Part shown: positions 20,121-28,060 of the stretch, in pieces
Position numbering within the stretch: position 1 is the first letter of the stretch
Layout: every line of letters begins with the position of its first letter
Origin: Bacillota bacterium
Lineage (GTDB): Bacteria; Bacillota; Thermosediminibacteria; Thermosediminibacterales; Tepidanaerobacteraceae
Direction: 5' to 3'
Length of the DNA: 35,761 bases
Assembly (NCBI GenBank): GCA_023622055.1
Contig: JAMNZY010000105.1
Coordinates: forward strand, 1-35,761
Translations under genes and position numbers: made by a program
The notes under the pieces: model-generated
Told to the model about the DNA's origin: nothing
The model's input: the letters and a program-made list of their open reading frames with translations, nothing else
The model's database searches: none

Positions 20121-20285
20121 ATGAAATTGTTTTTAAATAGATTTGCCGTATTTGTACTAGCATTGCTTTTGTTCATGAATTTCTACATTGCTCCCAAAAG
20201 CATAGTAGCATATAACACTAAAAATTTAACCTCCATGAATGTTGTAGCAAAAAATTATATTGTTAAAAGTGTCAGTGGAAACTAA
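20121..20285 (+). CDS. Small hydrophobic/secreted protein of unknown function, 54 aa (not in the ORF track)
   Basis: ATG 20121 preceded by GGAGATGATAAT; translates to MKLFLNRFAVFVLALLLFMNFYIAPKSIVAYNTKNLTSMNVVAKNYIVKSVSGN*. N-terminal signal/TM segment; 15 nt after sigG and its stop overlaps the terminator stem. Confidence 0.65.
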   Translation: MKLFLNRFAVFVLALLLFMNFYIAPKSIVAYNTKNLTSMNVVAKNYIVKSVSGN

Positions 20286-20309
20286 GGCCTAAAAGGGCCT
20301 TGTTTTTTT
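20284..20309 (+). terminator. Rho-independent terminator after sigG and the 54-aa ORF
   Basis: AAGGCCT-AAAA-GGGCCTT stem-loop followed by GTTTTTTT. Confidence 0.85.
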
Positions 20310-20316
20310 CACATTT

Positions 20317-20345
20317 TTAAGATTATGTGAATATAATACTATAAT
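20317..20345 (+). promoter_or_regulatory. Candidate sigma-A promoter upstream of ylmC/ymxH
   Basis: TTAAGA (20317-20322), 17-nt spacer, TATAAT (20340-20345). Confidence 0.55.
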
Positions 20346-20378
20346 AATGTTATTTTCGTTTAATCATGGAAGGGGGTT

Positions 20379-20642
20379 ATGACAATGATGAAGACTTCTG
20401 AATTGAGGCAAAGGGAAGTTATAAATATAGTCGATGGCAAGAGGCTGGGCTATGTGACGGATTTAGATATAGATTTGGAAAAGGGCATGATAAAATCCAT
20501 AATTATTCCTGGCCACAGTAAAATATTTAGCCTGTTTTCAAAATCTGGAGATTATGTAATTCCATGGGAGCAAATCAAGACAATCGGTTCTGATGTGATC
20601 CTTGTAGAATTACCAAACTATATGAGTTCCGGCAAAGTCTAA
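20379..20642 (+). CDS. YlmC/YmxH family PRC-barrel sporulation protein
   Basis: 'KTSELRQREVINIVDGKRLGYVTDLDIDLEKGMIKSIIIPG' PRC-barrel pattern; downstream of sigG. Confidence 0.88.
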   Translation: MTMMKTSELRQREVINIVDGKRLGYVTDLDIDLEKGMIKSIIIPGHSKIFSLFSKSGDYVIPWEQIKTIGSDVILVELPNYMSSGKV

Positions 20643-20707
20643 AGTTTTAACTTGCTTTATATTTGCCATAAAAAACAGTATAATGTTTATAACAAGGAGG
20701 TGGCAGT

Positions 20708-21163
20708 ATGAAGTGCCCTTTTTGCGGCAATATGGAAAGTAAGGTTATGGACTCAAGACCCACTGAAGAAGGGACAATTATTAGGAGACGCCGGGAATGC
20801 CCATCATGTAAAAAGAGATTTACCACGTACGAAAGGGTAGATGAACTGCCTTTAACCGTTATTAAAAAGAGTGGAATGCGGGAAGTTTTTGATACCCATA
20901 AAATAATAAATGGTTTACTTAAAGCTTGTGAGAAACGGCCTATTTCTATCGAAATGATTCAAAACATTGCTAATGACATAGAAAAAGAACTTAAAAACAA
21001 CATGGAACAGGAAGTGGAAAGTAAAAGAATCGGAGAAATGGTCATGGACAGACTCAAAGAAATAGATGAAGTGGCTTATGTAAGGTTTGCGTCAGTTTAT
21101 AGACAATTCAAGGATATTGATTCTTATATTGAAGAAATCAAAAGATTAAAACAGGATAGATAA
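20708..21163 (+). CDS. nrdR: Transcriptional repressor NrdR
   Basis: N-terminal Zn ribbon '[44 protein letters not shown]' plus ATP-cone; TATAAT -10 candidate at 20679. Confidence 0.96.
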   Translation: MKCPFCGNMESKVMDSRPTEEGTIIRRRRECPSCKKRFTTYERVDELPLTVIKKSGMREVFDTHKIINGLLKACEKRPISIEMIQNIANDIEKELKNNMEQEVESKRIGEMVMDRLKEIDEVAYVRFASVYRQFKDIDSYIEEIKRLKQDR

Positions 21164-21177
21164 TTTTTGGAGGAATC

Positions 21178-22908
21178 ATGTCTGCAAAAAAATATAATGA
21201 GAACATGCGCAAATTCTTATCCAGGGAAAAAAATTTTTTGCCCATAAAAATTAAAGGATCTGTACCCATAAATGTGGCATTAGTATATCCCAATACATAC
21301 CATATGGGAATGTCTAATCTGGGTTTCCATTCGATTTACTATCAGATAAATTCCAGAGACGATGCACTATGTCATAGAGCCTTTATGCCAAAAAGCACTG
21401 GAAATACAAATGATATTTATACTCTGGAAGGGGACAAACCTTTAAATGAATATGATATAGTGGGATTTTCAATTTCCTTTGAGTTAGACTATATCAATAT
21501 AATAAAAATCCTTGAATCTGCCCATATCTCTGTTTTTTCCCAAAATCGCAACAGACCATTGATAATGGCAGGAGGCCCTGCAGCTACTTTTAATCCTGAA
21601 CCTCTATCTCCCTTTGTAGATTTTTTTGTTATAGGTGAGGGAGAAGAGGTAATTCATGAAATATTAGAAGAGTATAAGAGATTTCAAAGTAGGGACAAGC
21701 AGGAGATTCTGGAAGCACTATCTCAAATAAAGGGCGTTTATGTCCCGGCTTTTTACAAAATAACATATGATAAACAGGGAAAGGTTTTGGATATTAAAAA
21801 CGATGACTTTGTTTCCAGCTCTGTTTCAAAGCGTTGGGTGAGAGACTTAAACAAATACAATACAGAATCTGTAATTTTAACACCATATACTGAATTTAAA
21901 GACATGTTTCTGATAGAAGTATCTAGGGGATGTGGAAGAAATTGTAGATTCTGCATGGCAGGATACTGTTATAGAGCGCCCCGCTACAGGACGTTAGATA
22001 AGGTTTTAGAGCGGGCAGAATTTGGCTCAAAGTACAAAGACAAAATAGGTCTTGTGGGAGCAGCAATATCAGATTATCCTTATATTGACCAGCTAGCTGA
22101 GAAACTGATAGAGATGAATATTAAATTTTCCGTGTCCTCTTTACGGGCAGATACCTTGAGAGAGCCCCTCATGAATGGTTTGGCCTTCAGTGGCCATAAG
22201 ACATTGACTATAGCACCGGAAGCAGGTTCAGAAAAGTTAAGGAAAGTGATAAATAAGGGGATAACCGATGAAGATGTAATAAACTCCGTTAAATTGGCAC
22301 ACAATTTTGGTGTCAATAACGTAAAATTGTACTACATCATTGGTTTGCCCGAGGAAACTGAAGATGACTTGAAGGAAATGGTACATTTTTTAACATTTTT
22401 AAAGGAATACATGAAAGGCATAGGCAATAAATTGGGCACAATGACTGTTAGTGTAAATCCCTTTATTCCCAAGCCATTTACGCCTTTTCAGTGGCTTGGA
22501 ATGGAACCTGTAAAATTGCTAAATGACAAAATTAACTTCCTTCAAAGCCGGCTGAGACCTATGGGAATCAAGGTGATTTTTGAAAGCCCTCGCCTTTCAG
22601 AAATTCAATCAGCCCTTGCTCGAGGGGATAGACATACAGGCCTTTTACTCTATGAGATTTATAAAAAAGGTGCCACCAACTCTGCTTATAAAAATGCTGA
22701 AATTGAAGGAAAAAATATAAGCTATTATGCTCACCGTCAATTAGACCACGATGACATTTTGCCATGGAGCCACATAGATATAGGATTAAAAAAAGAATAT
22801 TTTATCTCCGAATACAATAAGGCATTAGAAGGCAAACATACAGCAAGATGCACAGATGAAAAGTGCAGGACCTGTAAAATCTGCCAAAATAAAATAATCG
22901 AGGTGTGA
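21178..22908 (+). CDS. B12-binding-domain/radical SAM protein (TIGR03960-like)
   Basis: Radical SAM motif 'RGCGRNCRFCMAGYCYR' (CxxxCxxC), B12-binding-like N-terminal half, Cys-rich C-terminus 'CTDEKCRTCKICQ'. Confidence 0.85.
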   Translation: MSAKKYNENMRKFLSREKNFLPIKIKGSVPINVALVYPNTYHMGMSNLGFHSIYYQINSRDDALCHRAFMPKSTGNTNDIYTLEGDKPLNEYDIVGFSISFELDYINIIKILESAHISVFSQNRNRPLIMAGGPAATFNPEPLSPFVDFFVIGEGEEVIHEILEEYKRFQSRDKQEILEALSQIKGVYVPAFYKITYDKQGKVLDIKNDDFVSSSVSKRWVRDLNKYNTESVILTPYTEFKDMFLIEVSRGCGRNCRFCMAGYCYRAPRYRTLDKVLERAEFGSKYKDKIGLVGAAISDYPYIDQLAEKLIEMNIKFSVSSLRADTLREPLMNGLAFSGHKTLTIAPEAGSEKLRKVINKGITDEDVINSVKLAHNFGVNNVKLYYIIGLPEETEDDLKEMVHFLTFLKEYMKGIGNKLGTMTVSVNPFIPKPFTPFQWLGMEPVKLLNDKINFLQSRLRPMGIKVIFESPRLSEIQSALARGDRHTGLLLYEIYKKGATNSAYKNAEIEGKNISYYAHRQLDHDDILPWSHIDIGLKKEYFISEYNKALEGKHTARCTDEKCRTCKICQNKIIEV

Positions 22909-22911
22909 GCC

Positions 22912-23724
22912 TTGGCTTTCAAACTAAATTATAAAGGAACCATTGCTTATCTTACTATACCATCTTTTGAGGAAACTGGCCTCGTGAAACACGGTTTTTC
23001 TACCCGTTTAGGTGGAGTCAGCAGTCCACCGTACCATGAGTTAAATTTGGGTTTTAAAAAAGAAGATGACAGAAAAAACGTGCTAGAAAATTACAGGCTT
23101 TTCTGCGAAGCCCTGGATATTAATCAAGAAAATCTCGTAGCCTCAGATCAGGTCCATAAAGATAAAATTCATGTGGTAACTTTTGAAGATAGAGGAAAGG
23201 GTATATTTAAGGAATCAGATATAAAAAGTACAGATTCACTAATAACAAAAGACAGACAAGTAGCCTTAGTGACATATTATGCTGACTGTGTGCCGTTGTT
23301 TTTCTTGGATGTAAAAACTCCTGCCATAGGCCTTACTCATGCAGGATGGCGAGGCACTGTCAGCAAAATAGGCCAAAAGACAGTGCTTAAAATGATGAAA
23401 GAATTTGGCTCTATACCAAAAAATATATTAGTAGGCATAGGGCCATGCATAAAAATCTGCTGTTATGAAGTTGATGAGCCGGTTGTAGAAAATATAAAAA
23501 GAGCCTTTAGCTACTGGGATGAACTAATTCAGGAAAGGGGTAAGGGAAAGTGGATGCTGGACTTGGTCCTGGTCAATAAGAAACAATTGGAGGAAGTGGG
23601 AATAAGTCCAGAAAACATCACGGAAAGTGGTTTTTGCACATCCTGCAATAATGATTTATTTTTTTCATACAGAAAAGATAAGGGCCAAACAGGCAGTCTC
23701 GCTGCAGTTCTTCAATTGATATAG
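22912..23724 (+). CDS. pgeF: Multicopper/purine nucleoside oxidoreductase-like YfiH family protein PgeF (YlmD)
   Basis: 'HGFSTRLGGVS', 'ADCVPLFFLD', 'GLTHAGWRGTVSKI', 'GIGPCIKICCYEV' motifs; TTG start. Confidence 0.9.
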   Translation: MAFKLNYKGTIAYLTIPSFEETGLVKHGFSTRLGGVSSPPYHELNLGFKKEDDRKNVLENYRLFCEALDINQENLVASDQVHKDKIHVVTFEDRGKGIFKESDIKSTDSLITKDRQVALVTYYADCVPLFFLDVKTPAIGLTHAGWRGTVSKIGQKTVLKMMKEFGSIPKNILVGIGPCIKICCYEVDEPVVENIKRAFSYWDELIQERGKGKWMLDLVLVNKKQLEEVGISPENITESGFCTSCNNDLFFSYRKDKGQTGSLAAVLQLI

Positions 23725-23729
23725 GTAAA

Positions 23730-23760
23730 GTATATTTTTAAAAGCCTACGGGTAACATAA
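23730..23760 (+). promoter_or_regulatory. Candidate sigma-F-type promoter upstream of the DUF1614-like/spoIIP pair
   Basis: GTATA (23730-23734), N15, GGGTAACATA (23750-23759); one constrained mismatch to GGNNANAHTR. Confidence 0.4.
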
Positions 23761-23792
23761 AGACAGACATTTTCCTAGAAAGGAGAATAACA

Positions 23793-24488
23793 ATGCCCGT
23801 AGGTGTAATTCTATTGCTATTGATAGCAATTCTGATTTATTTCGGCCTACTACAAAGGGTATTAGATAGAATGCATATGACCGACAGTATGGCAATGATA
23901 TTTATTGGCCTTATGGTAGTCGGCAGCTTTTTGCCAAATATTCCCTTAGGAAGTCAAATGTCCATAAATATTGGCGGCGGTGTTATCCCTATTATTTTAG
24001 CTGTTTATCTTATACTTACTTCAGATTCCAATCAAGAGAAATTTAGAGCAATCCTGGCATCATTAATAACTGGTGTTGCAATTTTTGTAGCGGGCAAGCT
24101 ATTGCCTGCTGAACCGGGCACTATGATTATTGACCCAATTATAGCATTTGCAATTCTTGCAGGAATAGTAGCATATATTTTTGGCCGCTCCAGAAGAGGT
24201 GCCTTTATAGCAGGTATCCTAGGCATAGTCATAAGCGACTTAATTTCTGCGCTGGGTATAGCCGGAACACCTGTGGGAACAACAATAGGAGGAGCCGGGA
24301 TTTTAGATGCAGCTGTTATTTCAGGCGTTATTGCAGTTGGGCTGTGCGAAATAGTGGGGGAGACTGGAGAAAAACTTATGGGGGGAAGTTGGGCCAAGAA
24401 AAAATCAGAGGAGTCTTCACTGGCCAGCAGCTTAGTCAGGCAAAAAAATTCTCAAGAAGAAGGTGAAAACAGTGAAGAATCCCGATAG
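23793..24488 (+). CDS. Multi-TM membrane protein of unknown function, DUF1614-like
   Basis: ~7 hydrophobic segments; 'SINIGGGVIPIILAVYLILTS' and 'AFIAGILGIVISDLI' recall DUF1614; hydrophilic C-terminal tail; overlaps the spoIIP start. Confidence 0.65.
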   Translation: MPVGVILLLLIAILIYFGLLQRVLDRMHMTDSMAMIFIGLMVVGSFLPNIPLGSQMSINIGGGVIPIILAVYLILTSDSNQEKFRAILASLITGVAIFVAGKLLPAEPGTMIIDPIIAFAILAGIVAYIFGRSRRGAFIAGILGIVISDLISALGIAGTPVGTTIGGAGILDAAVISGVIAVGLCEIVGETGEKLMGGSWAKKKSEESSLASSLVRQKNSQEEGENSEESR

Positions 24489-25677
24489 AGGTAAAAAACT
24501 TGTAAGCGCAGCAATTGTTTTTGCCCTTATCCTTTGGTTTTTCTGTCCCACTGCTTTTGCTGAAGAGGAAAGAGAAAAAGGATATTATGTGGTTTACGAA
24601 GAAGGAACCAACAAAAAAATATTTTCCACAGCAAGAGTACTGCATGTAGGTGACCAGTATTTAAACGAAGAAAACAAATTATATGAAATTGTTAAAATCT
24701 CTGGAGACAAGGCTTATGCAAAATTTAAGGAAAAGGTAGATATCGAGGCAGCTTTAAATTATCCCGGTTCAGATAGTATGGCGGATATTTCTGGAGACAA
24801 CTCTATCTCATTAGAAGCTGCTAGTGCAAAGAAAGAGAAAGTGGTAGCTATTTACCATACTCACAGTGATGAGTCATATATCCCGACTGACGGCAAAGCT
24901 AGCATACCTCACAACGGAGGTATTTATAAAGTTGGTGCTGCCCTAAAGGCAGCATTAGAAGAAAAGGGTATAAAGGTAATCCAATCTAGACAATCCCATG
25001 ACCCTCATGATTCTATGGCCTACCAAAGGTCCCGTCGCACTGCTGCGGAACTTTTGAAAAGTGGCGCTGATGCTCTCATCGATATCCATCGTGATGCAGT
25101 ACCTGCAGAGGAATATTTAGGGAATGTGAACGGACAATCTCTTGCAAAGATTCAGCTGGTGGTAGGCCGTCAGAATCCTCAAATGGAGGCTACAGATAAT
25201 TTTGCCAAACAGCTAAAGGCTACTGCTGACAAAAAATATCCAGGTCTTGTAAAGGGAATTTTTTACGGTAAAGGTGCATACAATCAGGATTTATCTCCGA
25301 GAAACATACTAATTGAGGCGGGAACTTATACAAATTCGAGATTTAAGGCCCAAGATGGCGCCAATATGATGGCAGATGTTATTGCCACAACACTTTATGG
25401 TGAAGATTACGCAAAAGAGGCTGCTCCCAGTAAAGGCACAACTACAAAAATACCGGGAGAAGGGGGAGGCGCATCTAGAGCCCTACTGTGGATTTTAGGA
25501 ATATCAGCTTTAGGATTTGGAGCCTACATGTTAATTTCTACTGGTGGTATCAACGAACTTACTGCAAAAGTTAAGCGGTTTTCCAGCAGGGAATTTGCCA
25601 ATTTTCTAGGTGCAAAAATGTCGAAATCAGATGAAGATAAGAAGGAAAGTGACGACCGAGAAGAAAAAGACCATTGA
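24472..25677 (+). CDS. spoIIP: Stage II sporulation protein P (SpoIIP)
   Basis: SpoIIP/N-acetylmuramoyl-L-alanine amidase-like 'VVAIYHTHSDESYIPTDG', 'DALIDIHRDAVP', 'NILIEAGTYTNS'; N-terminal signal and an extra C-terminal TM. Start inferred as GTG 24472 (track 24463). Confidence 0.9.
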   Translation: MKNPDRGKKLVSAAIVFALILWFFCPTAFAEEEREKGYYVVYEEGTNKKIFSTARVLHVGDQYLNEENKLYEIVKISGDKAYAKFKEKVDIEAALNYPGSDSMADISGDNSISLEAASAKKEKVVAIYHTHSDESYIPTDGKASIPHNGGIYKVGAALKAALEEKGIKVIQSRQSHDPHDSMAYQRSRRTAAELLKSGADALIDIHRDAVPAEEYLGNVNGQSLAKIQLVVGRQNPQMEATDNFAKQLKATADKKYPGLVKGIFYGKGAYNQDLSPRNILIEAGTYTNSRFKAQDGANMMADVIATTLYGEDYAKEAAPSKGTTTKIPGEGGGASRALLWILGISALGFGAYMLISTGGINELTAKVKRFSSREFANFLGAKMSKSDEDKKESDDREEKDH

Positions 25678-25720
25678 GATGAAATTAGACTTTTAAGGTA
25701 AGCTAATTGGGGGAGTAAGT

Positions 25721-26161
25721 TTGAAAGTTATTTATTCTAGCTATTGGGGCAGCTACCTTGCCATGGTAGCTGCTTCCTTGCATATAGGCCGCATTAAAAC
25801 AAAAAAAGATTTCACCCTCCATTTGTTTAACAACGTAAAGGACCACGAACTGGGAGAGCTGATACCTGTTGGCAAAGATGATGAAGGGCGAGAAGTATTT
25901 GTAGTAGGCGCTAAAAAGTCAGGTACAATTCTAGAAAAAACTTTGAAGGGAGTAGCCGAAACCTATGGTTTTTCAGCTGACTCGGTTGTATTTATTGATC
26001 TCAATCATTTTTACAATAGCCTACTTGGACTGGGTGTTTTTCTTATTAGAAGATTAAACTTGGTTTCAATTGGTACAAGACTTGTAGTAAAAGGCATAGA
26101 TTATGTAAAGTTAAAAAAGGTAGTTGACAGTGTAAAATACAAACCTTGTATAAGAGAATAG
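25721..26161 (+). CDS. DUF3189 family protein (paralog 1, divergent N-terminal motif)
   Basis: 'KVIYSSYWGSYLAMVAASLHIGRI' aligns with the next ORF; TTG start with SD GGGGGAG. Confidence 0.7.
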   Translation: MKVIYSSYWGSYLAMVAASLHIGRIKTKKDFTLHLFNNVKDHELGELIPVGKDDEGREVFVVGAKKSGTILEKTLKGVAETYGFSADSVVFIDLNHFYNSLLGLGVFLIRRLNLVSIGTRLVVKGIDYVKLKKVVDSVKYKPCIRE

Positions 26162-26171
26162 AGGTAGGGAG

Positions 26172-26648
26172 ATGAAAATATTTTACTGTTGTTACGGCAG
26201 TGCACATTCATCGGTAGTTGCAGCATCAATTCACTTGGGACTGTTGCCTTCAAATCGGGTACCCACATTTAGAGAGTTTATAGTGTTGCCTCATTATGAT
26301 AAGACAGAGTCTTTTGAGATAGGAACACCCTTTTATATGGGGAAGGACGAATATAATTCTGAGATTTTTATATTGGGTATGGGAAGTGAGAGAAAATTAG
26401 TAAAAAGGGCCATATTGAGTTTTTTAACTCATGCAGGGATAAACACTCAGGATGTAATGATTATAGACACTTTAAAAAACGTGAACTTAATAACAAAAAT
26501 AGGAGGTTTTGCCTCAAGGAGATTGGGTTTAGTTACAATAGGGAGGCCACTTACCATATTGGGCATTCAGCAAAGATATAGAGATTTTGTTAAACTTGTG
26601 ATGCAAGTGAAAACTAAAGAACAAAATATGTTGACCCAACTTGACTAA
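26172..26648 (+). CDS. DUF3189 family protein (paralog 2, canonical-looking)
   Basis: 'MKIFYCCYGSAHSSVVAASIHLGLLP' typical of DUF3189; tandem with paralog 1. Confidence 0.8.
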   Translation: MKIFYCCYGSAHSSVVAASIHLGLLPSNRVPTFREFIVLPHYDKTESFEIGTPFYMGKDEYNSEIFILGMGSERKLVKRAILSFLTHAGINTQDVMIIDTLKNVNLITKIGGFASRRLGLVTIGRPLTILGIQQRYRDFVKLVMQVKTKEQNMLTQLD

Positions 26649-26658
26649 ACTGTGTTTT

Positions 26659-26686
26659 TTGACAATAATATTGGTGCAGGTAATAA
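26659..26686 (+). promoter_or_regulatory. Candidate sigma-A promoter upstream of der
   Basis: TTGACA (26659-26664), 16-nt spacer, TAATAA (26681-26686). Confidence 0.45.
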
Positions 26687-26738
26687 CCGCTAATTTTAAT
26701 CAGTGTTTTACTGATAAGATACAATGGGGGCTTGAAAA

Positions 26739-28058
26739 ATGAGTTTTATTGTAGCCATTGTTGGCAGGCCCAATGTAGGCAAGTCAACTCTTTTTAACAG
26801 AATAATGGGAAGAAGAATTTCCATAGTTCACGATAAACCAGGTGTAACTCGCGACAGGATATATGGAGAGACCGACTGGAATGGGAAACATTTTACACTA
26901 ATAGATACTGGAGGCATTGAGCCATCGTCTAGTGATATTATATTAAGGCAAATGAAACGACAGGCGGATTTTGCCATTGACACTGCAAATTTAATTTTGT
27001 TTATGGTTGATGCAAAAGAGGGTATGACCCATGCTGATTTAGATGTGGCTCAAATGTTGAGAAAAAGCGGTAAGCCGGTTATATTAGTTGTAAACAAAGT
27101 AGATAATTATAGTGAAACATATCATAATTACGAGTTTTATCAGTTAGGTTTTGGTGATCCTATATATATTTCGGCTGTCCATGGGTTGGCCATTGGTGAT
27201 TTGCTGGATAAAATAACCGATTATATAGAAAAACAAGGTGATAATCCAGAAGATGAGGATATTACCAAGGTGGCCATAATAGGCAGGCCCAATGTGGGAA
27301 AGTCATCCCTTATAAATGCCTTATTAGGTGAAGAAAGGGTTATTGTCAGCGATATTCCGGGCACTACTAGAGATGCCATTGATACATACTTTGAAATCGG
27401 CGGAAAAAAGATGCTTTTCATCGACACAGCAGGTCTTAGGAGAAAAAGTAAAATCAATGAAGATGTGGAGTACTACAGCAGTGTAAGGGCCATAGGAGCT
27501 ATTAATCGTGCCGATGTAGTGCTTATGGTATTGGATGCCACTGAAAAAATAACAGAGCAGGATAAGCGAATTGCAGGCATAGCCCATGAAGCTGGTAAAG
27601 CCACTATAATTGCCGTAAACAAATGGGATTTAGTAGAAAAAGACACATATACCGTCCAAGAATTTAATAACAGAATCAGAACCGAATTAGCTTTTATGCA
27701 GTATGCGCCAATTGTTTATGTATCAGCCAAGACAGGACAGAGAATTAATCGCATTTTTACACTAATTGATACTGTCATGGAAAATTACACCCTCAGAGTG
27801 AAGACAAGCACGCTAAACAATTTAATAAATGAGGCTACAGCCATATCTGAACCACCTACCATAAAGGGAAAAAAATTGAAGATATTTTATGCTGTACAGA
27901 CAAGCGTAAAACCACCTACTTTTGTCTTTTTTGTCAATGATACAAAACTATTTCATTTTTCATATGAGAGATATTTAGAAAATACTCTCCGCCAAGTATT
28001 TGGATTTGAAGGGACTCCCATAATAATAAAACCCCGACAAAAGAAAGGAAGCGACTAA
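26739..28058 (+). CDS. der: Ribosome biogenesis GTPase Der (EngA)
   Basis: Two GTPase domains ('GRPNVGKSTLFN', 'GRPNVGKSSLIN'; 'NKVD', 'NKWD') and C-terminal KH-like domain. Confidence 0.97.
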   Translation: MSFIVAIVGRPNVGKSTLFNRIMGRRISIVHDKPGVTRDRIYGETDWNGKHFTLIDTGGIEPSSSDIILRQMKRQADFAIDTANLILFMVDAKEGMTHADLDVAQMLRKSGKPVILVVNKVDNYSETYHNYEFYQLGFGDPIYISAVHGLAIGDLLDKITDYIEKQGDNPEDEDITKVAIIGRPNVGKSSLINALLGEERVIVSDIPGTTRDAIDTYFEIGGKKMLFIDTAGLRRKSKINEDVEYYSSVRAIGAINRADVVLMVLDATEKITEQDKRIAGIAHEAGKATIIAVNKWDLVEKDTYTVQEFNNRIRTELAFMQYAPIVYVSAKTGQRINRIFTLIDTVMENYTLRVKTSTLNNLINEATAISEPPTIKGKKLKIFYAVQTSVKPPTFVFFVNDTKLFHFSYERYLENTLRQVFGFEGTPIIIKPRQKKGSD

Positions 28059-28060
28059 TT

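Noticed and set aside
26699-26715. ATCAGT-GTTTT-ACTGAT hairpin upstream of der
   Set aside because: Short 6-bp stem, not followed by T's and not pairing with the SD.
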